Assembly: GCA_021838765.1 (NCBI GenBank)
Contig: JAKCCY010000104.1
Coordinates: 1 to 9,641 of the forward strand
DNA: 9,641 nt
Source: Nitrospirota bacterium
Lineage (GTDB): Bacteria > Nitrospirota_A > Leptospirillia > Leptospirillales > Leptospirillaceae
Reading direction: 5' to 3'
The notes beneath the pieces were generated by a model that had not been told where the DNA came from, searched no databases, and saw only the letters and a program-made list of their open reading frames with translations. The position numbers were made by a program, and so were the translations under genes. Shown one piece after another: positions 6,206-9,641 of the stretch (position 1 is the first letter of the stretch; each line of letters starts with the position of its first letter).

Positions 6206-7391
6206 TAACAGAATCCAGAATACTCCATCAGTAACCCACCTCGACGGAGATAGTCTGACTCCCCTTCGTCCTGGCGTCCAGGAAGCGATCTCAAACAGCC
6301 TTTCATCTCTTGCAAATCCTGACGCCCGGTATGCTTCAGCCCGGTATTATGCCCAATGCCTTGAATCGTGCCGCGAAGAAGTGGCGAAAATGATTGGAGC
6401 CGATACTTCCGAAATTTTCTTTACATCAAATGCATCAGAGTCCAACACTTGGGCAATCATGTGTGCCGACCTAGGAACCTCACTCTCCTTTGAAGGACTT
6501 GTGGGTGGGCAAACCAATCACATATCTGCCATTAATGCCATGTCATCAAGAGCTAAAAGAGATCACATTCCGTTTCAGGAACTGCGGCCCAAAATATATG
6601 AATCGATCACATCTCTCAGTTTGAATAAACTTGAACGGACACTATCCTCATTTGTCTGGGCTGATCCTGAGGTTGGTGTTATCACTCCGGTTGAAAGAAT
6701 TGGAAAAGAGGTAAAGGCAGGGGGAGGAGTTTTCCACGTTGATTTTGTCACTGCTCAACGAACCCAACGGATCAAGGTCAAGGATTTTCCTATCGATATG
6801 ATGACAATCTCATCGAATGCGATGGGTGGCCCTCCCGGTATTTCTGCCCTATATGTTCGAAAAGGAATTCGTATCAAGCCATTGATCTTTGGGGGGTCCC
6901 AGGAAGGTGGGCGCCGTGGAGGAATGATCCCTGTGTTTCTCGCCGAAGGTTGGAAAAAAGCCATTCAACACTGGAATGAACATGTTGATCAGGAAAGAAG
7001 AAGGATTGAGACTCTGACAAATGATCTCCTTCAATGGGTCAAGGATACAATTCCCGATGTTGTGATCCCTGCTTCTGATGAGCCTCGTCTTCCCGGAATA
7101 CTGAACATGCTTGTTCCTGGAATCGACGGTCAGGCAGCAGTCTCAAAACTTGATCTCAAGGGCATTCAGACGGGCACTGGTTCATCTTGCTCTTCCCAAT
7201 CCCTTAAAGTGTCTCATGTTCTGAGAGCATTGGGTGTTTCTTCACTTTTAGGACAAGGATCAGTCGTTGTATCTCTCTCGTGGAATTCAACTCCATCAGA
7301 TATGAAATTGTTTCAGGAAGCTTTTCCTGCTGTACTTGAGGAACTCATGGCATTGTCACCGAAGGGCTTGCAACGTTTTCGGAGGGCTTAA
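6198..7391 (+). CDS. Cysteine-desulfurase-like (class V aminotransferase fold) protein lacking the PLP lysine
   Basis: The overall sequence aligns with IscS/NifS (397 residues; IscS is 404): N-terminal LDGDSLTPLRPGV, FFTSNASESNTWAI (75-88), TNH with H108, WADPEVGVITP, FHVD with D182, GGSQEGGRRGGMIP and the C-terminal loop TGTGSSCSSQSLKVSHVLRA, whose C331 matches the sulfur-accepting Cys of IscS. The segment that should read S-x-H-K-x-Y-G-P-K-G instead reads SSNAMGGPPG (205-214), so Lys206 of IscS becomes A208 and its His becomes N207. The NNE motif is DPE and the PLP-contacting Gln is also changed. A standard PLP desulfurase activity is therefore unlikely; a scaffold, sulfur-relay or PLP-independent role is possible. 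I chose TTG 6198 because GAGGAG (6187-6192) precedes it properly. GTG 6192 would overlap that site. Confidence 0.85.
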   Translation: MTDNRIQNTPSVTHLDGDSLTPLRPGVQEAISNSLSSLANPDARYASARYYAQCLESCREEVAKMIGADTSEIFFTSNASESNTWAIMCADLGTSLSFEGLVGGQTNHISAINAMSSRAKRDHIPFQELRPKIYESITSLSLNKLERTLSSFVWADPEVGVITPVERIGKEVKAGGGVFHVDFVTAQRTQRIKVKDFPIDMMTISSNAMGGPPGISALYVRKGIRIKPLIFGGSQEGGRRGGMIPVFLAEGWKKAIQHWNEHVDQERRRIETLTNDLLQWVKDTIPDVVIPASDEPRLPGILNMLVPGIDGQAAVSKLDLKGIQTGTGSSCSSQSLKVSHVLRALGVSSLLGQGSVVVSLSWNSTPSDMKLFQEAFPAVLEELMALSPKGLQRFRRA

Positions 7392-7392
7392 T

Positions 7393-8286
7393 ATGCACAC
7401 AGCATTACTGACAGGCGGAACCGGGTTTATTGGACAGGCACTCATGGAACAGCTCAAGACGGATCGTTTTAACGGGACAATACGTCTATTTTCCAGAAAA
7501 GGGCCAACCTCAAAACTTCCTGATGGCGTTGAGTCCTATACAGGAGATGTATCCTCATATTCGGATCTTGTCTCCGCCATGGCCGGAGTCGACACCATTT
7601 TTCACCTGACCGGAATCTTGGCCGAAACCCGCACACAGACTTATGAAAAAGTCCATGTTCAGGGAACCCGATCCATGCTGAAAGCAGCCAAGATGGCAGG
7701 CGTAAAAACAATTATTGCTGTATCCGCAATAGGTGCCTCTCATAGTGCGCAATCACGATATCATAAAACAAAAGCGGTTATGGAAGATGAAATCCTTTCT
7801 TCTGGACTGGATGTTTCAATTGTCCGACCAAGCGTTGTGTTTGGGAGACGCGACAAATTCATCAATTTGTTTGCGGGATTGGCTAGAGGCTTACATATTC
7901 TTCCCCTGATCGGATCCGGAAAAAATCTTGTCCACCCCATTTGGGTGGGGGATTTGGTCACCTCCCTTTCGAAACTGAACACAGATAGAACCATCAAGCC
8001 AACCATTCTCGAAATTGGTGGTCCAAGAATCTATACTTATAGGGAGTTGATGGAAACCATCAAGTCATCTTTAAAAGTAAATGCGTTGATTATGTCCCAG
8101 CCACCGTCCATGCTTGCGATATCGGCCTTTTTTCAGGAAAAACTGCTTCCAACCCCTTTTCTGACACGGGAGATGATCCGCATGGCGCTGTCGGACAATG
8201 TTGCCAAAGAAAATCATTTGGTAACAGTCCTGAACGTATCCCCTTATCCACTGGAAGCCTATCTTGAAGCAAACGCCAGGCCGTAA
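7393..8286 (+). CDS. NAD(P)-binding atypical SDR (NDUFA9/YbjT-like)
   Basis: A 297-residue Rossmann-fold protein of the extended/atypical short-chain dehydrogenase group, resembling the complex I accessory subunit NDUFA9 and related nucleoside-sugar-epimerase-like proteins. Visible are the nucleotide-binding TGGTGFIG (7-14), GDVSS (51-55), the FHLTG strand (70-74), Y123-x3-K127 in SRYHKTKAVMEDEI, IVRPSVVFG (143-151) and the HPIWVGDL segment (181-188). The substrate cannot be told from sequence. Other possible roles include quinone or complex I assembly. ATG 7393 has GGAGGG (7381-7386) and starts one base after the preceding stop, so it is probably the third gene of one operon. An upstream in-frame ATG at 7336 would overlap the previous gene and has no good ribosome site. 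Confidence 0.85.
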   Translation: MHTALLTGGTGFIGQALMEQLKTDRFNGTIRLFSRKGPTSKLPDGVESYTGDVSSYSDLVSAMAGVDTIFHLTGILAETRTQTYEKVHVQGTRSMLKAAKMAGVKTIIAVSAIGASHSAQSRYHKTKAVMEDEILSSGLDVSIVRPSVVFGRRDKFINLFAGLARGLHILPLIGSGKNLVHPIWVGDLVTSLSKLNTDRTIKPTILEIGGPRIYTYRELMETIKSSLKVNALIMSQPPSMLAISAFFQEKLLPTPFLTREMIRMALSDNVAKENHLVTVLNVSPYPLEAYLEANARP

Positions 8287-8318
8287 AAATTTCCCACAGG
8301 GAATAGAACAAACTTGTG

Positions 8319-8387
8319 GACCGATTGTGGAAACATTTTCGTCAGGACGGCACATTGCGATCGATACTCCAATATTGCCAATCGGTC
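8319..8387. promoter_or_regulatory. 9-bp inverted repeat abutting the glutaredoxin promoter
   Basis: GACCGATTG (8319-8327) and CAATCGGTC (8379-8387) are perfect complements 51 bases apart. The right arm touches the -35 element, a position suitable for a regulator or looped complex. The gap also has a small hairpin TTCCC/GGGAA at 8291-8303 just after the SDR stop, with no T run. No regulator family is recognised. Confidence 0.3.
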
Positions 8388-8416
8388 TTGAGAACATGGT
8401 CAGACTCATGTAGAAT
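8388..8416 (+). promoter_or_regulatory. Sigma70-type promoter of the glutaredoxin gene
   Basis: TTGAGA (8388-8393) and TAGAAT (8411-8416), spaced by exactly 17 bases, each match consensus at five of six positions. Transcription would start near 8423, giving a short leader with AAGGAGG at 8431-8437 before the ATG. This implies glutaredoxin is transcribed separately from the three-gene operon. Confidence 0.7.
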
Positions 8417-8445
8417 GTGGGACTGAATCAAAGGAGGATCACAAT

Positions 8446-8763
8446 ATGGAAACCCAAACAGAAAAATTGACGGTAAAAGCTTATCTGAAACCAACATGTG
8501 GCTGGAGTGGTGGAGTCAGGGCAGTTTTTAGAAAATATAATATTGAATTTGAAGATATCAACATCCTTGCCGATCCCATGGCCTATTCGGAGATGGTCAG
8601 GAAGTCCGGACAACGCATGTCTCCCACAGTTGAAGTCAACGGTAAAGTACTTGCGGATGTCAGCGGTGAAGAGGTAGAGGCATATCTTCTCTCCAACCAC
8701 CTCGTAAAAGCGGTTGAAACCAGCGACAATACTCCTCTTGATAGAGGGTGTGAAAGCCATTAA
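8446..8763 (+). CDS. Monothiol-type glutaredoxin (CGWS)
   Basis: A 105-residue cytosolic thioredoxin-fold protein. It has a beta-strand start (LTVKAYLKP, 8-16), the active site C18-G-W-S21, the cis-proline loop MSPTVEVNG (58-66, P60) and the GEE helix at 74-76. CxxS glutaredoxins typically work in glutathione-dependent reduction or Fe-S cluster carriage. The motif is CGWS rather than the classic CGFS, so which role applies is uncertain. A tail (85-105) with one more cysteine, C102, extends past the core fold. The start is secure: a perfect AAGGAGG lies eight bases upstream and a strong promoter sits just before. A palindromic hairpin after the stop closes the unit. The nearby desulfurase-like gene makes a shared sulfur or Fe-S role tempting but unproven. 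Confidence 0.85.
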   Translation: METQTEKLTVKAYLKPTCGWSGGVRAVFRKYNIEFEDINILADPMAYSEMVRKSGQRMSPTVEVNGKVLADVSGEEVEAYLLSNHLVKAVETSDNTPLDRGCESH

Positions 8764-8818
8764 AACAAGTTCTCCATGTTGCACGAAACGCGGCTGGGGG
8801 ATCGTTGGTAAAAACTGG

Positions 8819-8842
8819 GAAGCCCATCAATTGATGGGCTTC
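8819..8842. terminator. Perfect 24-bp palindromic hairpin after glutaredoxin
   Basis: The 24 bases are fully self-complementary (core CCCATCAATTGATGGG), followed on the plus strand by TTGTTG and preceded on the other side by a purine-rich stretch. It begins 55 bases past the glutaredoxin stop. It probably ends that transcript, although the T tract is weak. It lies between glutaredoxin and the ribosome site of the CbtB-like gene, so it could also attenuate that gene. Confidence 0.6.
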
Positions 8843-8860
8843 TTGTTGAAAGGGATTGCA

Positions 8861-9061
8861 TTGAAGAATGAACAGGCAGTTTGGGGGAATGTTACCGGAG
8901 CAAAGGCAGACAGCAGTCTTTGGGTAAAAGTTCTTGTAGCAGGTTTACTTGGTGTATGGGTGCCAATAACCCTTTACTTGCTATTGTTTGCACCTCTTCC
9001 AATGATCCATGATGCTATTCACCCTGTCCGTCATGCGTTCAGCTTTGTAATGTGCCATTAA
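8861..9061 (+). CDS. CbtB-like one-helix membrane protein
   Basis: 66 residues with a single hydrophobic helix at about 21-46, followed by a histidine-rich C-terminus: H50-D, H54, R57-H58 and a final C65-H66. This H-D-x2-H-x2-R-H-xn-C-H ending is the hallmark of CbtB, a proposed small subunit of a cobalt transporter; the ligands would bind a metal. Here one extra residue sits before the CH and the usual proline is absent. I chose TTG 8861, with AAAGGG (8849-8854) six bases upstream. The same frame extends back to 8714, but that would translate the terminator hairpin and overlap glutaredoxin. The usual partner CbtA is not in the window, and no cobalamin riboswitch is seen. tRNA-Arg follows 18 bases after the stop. 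Confidence 0.65.
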   Translation: MKNEQAVWGNVTGAKADSSLWVKVLVAGLLGVWVPITLYLLLFAPLPMIHDAIHPVRHAFSFVMCH

Positions 9062-9079
9062 TTTCTCATTTCCATTCTG

Positions 9080-9156
9080 GCGCCTGTAGCTCAATCGGAT
9101 AGAGCAACAGCCTTCTAAGCTGTAGGTCACTGGTTCGATTCCAGTCAGGCGCACCA
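9080..9156 (+). tRNA. tRNA-Arg (anticodon TCT)
   Basis: A complete 77-base cloverleaf. Acceptor GCGCCTG pairs with CAGGCGC, the D stem is GCTC/GAGC, the anticodon stem ACAGC/GCTGT holds loop CTTCTAA (anticodon TCT at 9113-9116 region, reading AGA), the T arm is ACTGG-TTCGATT-CCAGT, and discriminator A is followed by encoded CCA. It lies just after the CbtB-like gene with no clear promoter of its own. Confidence 0.95.
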
Positions 9157-9429
9157 TACTCCTTGCCGTTTCAAGCATAAAATATCAAACACCAAAATGA
9201 GCATTACGCATATTGAACATCTGGATTGCAATGCGATTTTTGATTCTCTTCCCAGTCAGGAGCCTTCCTAGGATCAGGATTCAGTGCCCATTGAGGAGCG
9301 AAGTCTACCGAATGTGTTTGTAATCCAGGCAAACAAACTATTCCAGAATAATCGAAAGCATTTTGTGTACAAAAAATATGGATCCAACACATCTGACTTA
9401 TTGATTTATCAGTATTAAAAAAATCTTTT
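9157..9429. other. Non-coding gap between the two tRNA genes
   Basis: About 270 bases up to the tRNA-Leu promoter (327 to the tRNA itself). A minus-strand frame at 9204-9392 (62 codons, four Cys) has no ribosome site and no recognisable family, so I do not call it. The sequence is A/T-rich near the right end. No repeat, tRNA or other RNA is recognised. Confidence 0.5.
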
Positions 9430-9458
9430 TTGACTTTTATGCATTTTTTTCGTAGGAT
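9430..9458 (+). promoter_or_regulatory. Promoter of tRNA-Leu
   Basis: TTGACT (9430-9435) and TAGGAT (9453-9458) are spaced by 17 bases. A G+C-containing stretch (TCGCGGG) follows the -10, a feature common in stringently controlled stable-RNA promoters. The predicted start near 9465 leaves a leader of about 19 bases before the tRNA. Confidence 0.65.
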
Positions 9459-9483
9459 TCGCGGGTTAGGCTTTTTTGATCCA

Positions 9484-9569
9484 GCCGAAGTGGTGAAATG
9501 GTAGACACGCTAGGTTCAGGGTCTAGTGGGGGCAACCCCGTGCGGGTTCGAGTCCCGCCTTCGGCACCA
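9484..9569 (+). tRNA. tRNA-Leu (anticodon CAG)
   Basis: An 86-base class II tRNA. Acceptor GCCGAAG pairs with CTTCGGC, anticodon CAG is at 9517-9519 in loop TTCAGGG, a long variable arm GTGGGGGCAACCCC typical of leucine tRNAs follows, the T arm contains GTTCGAGTC, discriminator A is present and CCA is encoded. It has its own upstream promoter. The 72 bases after it hold no feature I can identify. Confidence 0.95.
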
Positions 9570-9641
9570 TTGTTTCCAATCTTTAATGACGGATTCATTC
9601 CAACCCTTCAATCTACAATCCATCGCCTGCTGTCACCACTC

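Noticed and set aside
6192..7391. Ordinary IscS/NifS cysteine desulfurase call and GTG 6192 start
   Set aside because: The PLP lysine is absent, and GTG 6192 overlaps the GAGGAG that serves TTG 6198.
8291..8335. DnaA-box-like TGTGGA motifs suggesting a replication origin
   Set aside because: The matches to the nine-base box are poor and there is no cluster, A/T-rich unwinding element or dnaA/dnaN gene nearby.
8714..8860. Longer start for the CbtB-like gene within glutaredoxin
   Set aside because: It would translate the palindromic hairpin and overlap the previous gene by 50 bases. The added residues do not resemble CbtB, and TTG 8861 has a suitable ribosome site.
8764..8860. Cobalamin riboswitch before the CbtB-like gene
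   Set aside because: A GGGAAG string is present but the other conserved B12-box elements are missing and the gap is too short.
8981..9178. Minus-strand 65-codon frame containing RLTGIEPVTYSLEGCCSI
   Set aside because: It is the antisense translation of tRNA-Arg(TCT) and is not a protein.
9204..9392. Minus-strand 62-codon frame with several cysteines between the tRNA genes
   Set aside because: No ribosome site precedes its ATG, no family is recognised and nothing else supports it.
1..9641. CRISPR array or insertion sequence
   Set aside because: No exact direct repeats with regular spacers and no transposase frame were found. The repeats at 2041-2167 are too degenerate and closely spaced for CRISPR.

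Overview
The window looks like a bacterial chromosome segment in which the right end of an integrated island (about 1-1935) meets ordinary core sequence (about 1936-9641). The core genes are low to middling in G+C (the part of hisC I counted is near 37%). The leftmost gene is visibly richer (a sample is near 55%). Good Shine-Dalgarno sites, TTG starts and sigma70-like promoters indicate a Gram-negative-type bacterium. The gene set (ArsB arsenite pump, CGWS monothiol glutaredoxin, DUF3501, CbtB-like protein) made me think of an acidophile of the Leptospirillum/Nitrospirota kind, but that is a guess from gene flavour and not proven.

Left region. Positions 1-1089 are the C-terminal part of a DUF499-type ATPase-family protein, a family usually found in phage-defence islands. 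It is followed by a small gene remnant broken by several single-base shifts (1180-1695), then a non-coding stretch with tandem and inverted repeats. At 1886-1935 lies the 3' half of a tRNA-Arg(CCG), from the anticodon arm to CCA, with no 5' half. This is the classic scar of integrase-mediated insertion into a tRNA gene and probably marks the island end.

Middle region. Positions 1936-2237 hold hairpins, six degenerate copies of a 19-21 nt motif and a possible promoter. Then come hisC (2238-3302), a stand-alone arsB (3521-4834), and a convergent CoA-binding (YccU-type) protein gene (4902-5369, minus strand).

Right region. Three tightly packed plus-strand genes form an apparent operon: DUF3501 (5618-6205), a cysteine-desulfurase-like protein (6198-7391) and an NDUFA9-like atypical SDR (7393-8286). 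The desulfurase-like protein keeps the catalytic-loop Cys but has lost the PLP-binding Lys, and this is the most intriguing signal in the window. A well-formed promoter then drives a CGWS glutaredoxin (8446-8763), closed by a strong palindromic hairpin. A 66-residue CbtB-like one-helix membrane protein follows (8861-9061), then tRNA-Arg(TCT) and tRNA-Leu(CAG), the latter with its own promoter. The last 72 bases hold nothing I can identify.

Taken together, the right half suggests a sulfur, iron-sulfur or thiol theme (desulfurase-like fold, DUF3501, glutaredoxin) beside metal and metalloid handling (ArsB, CbtB-like). That functional link is inference from proximity only.
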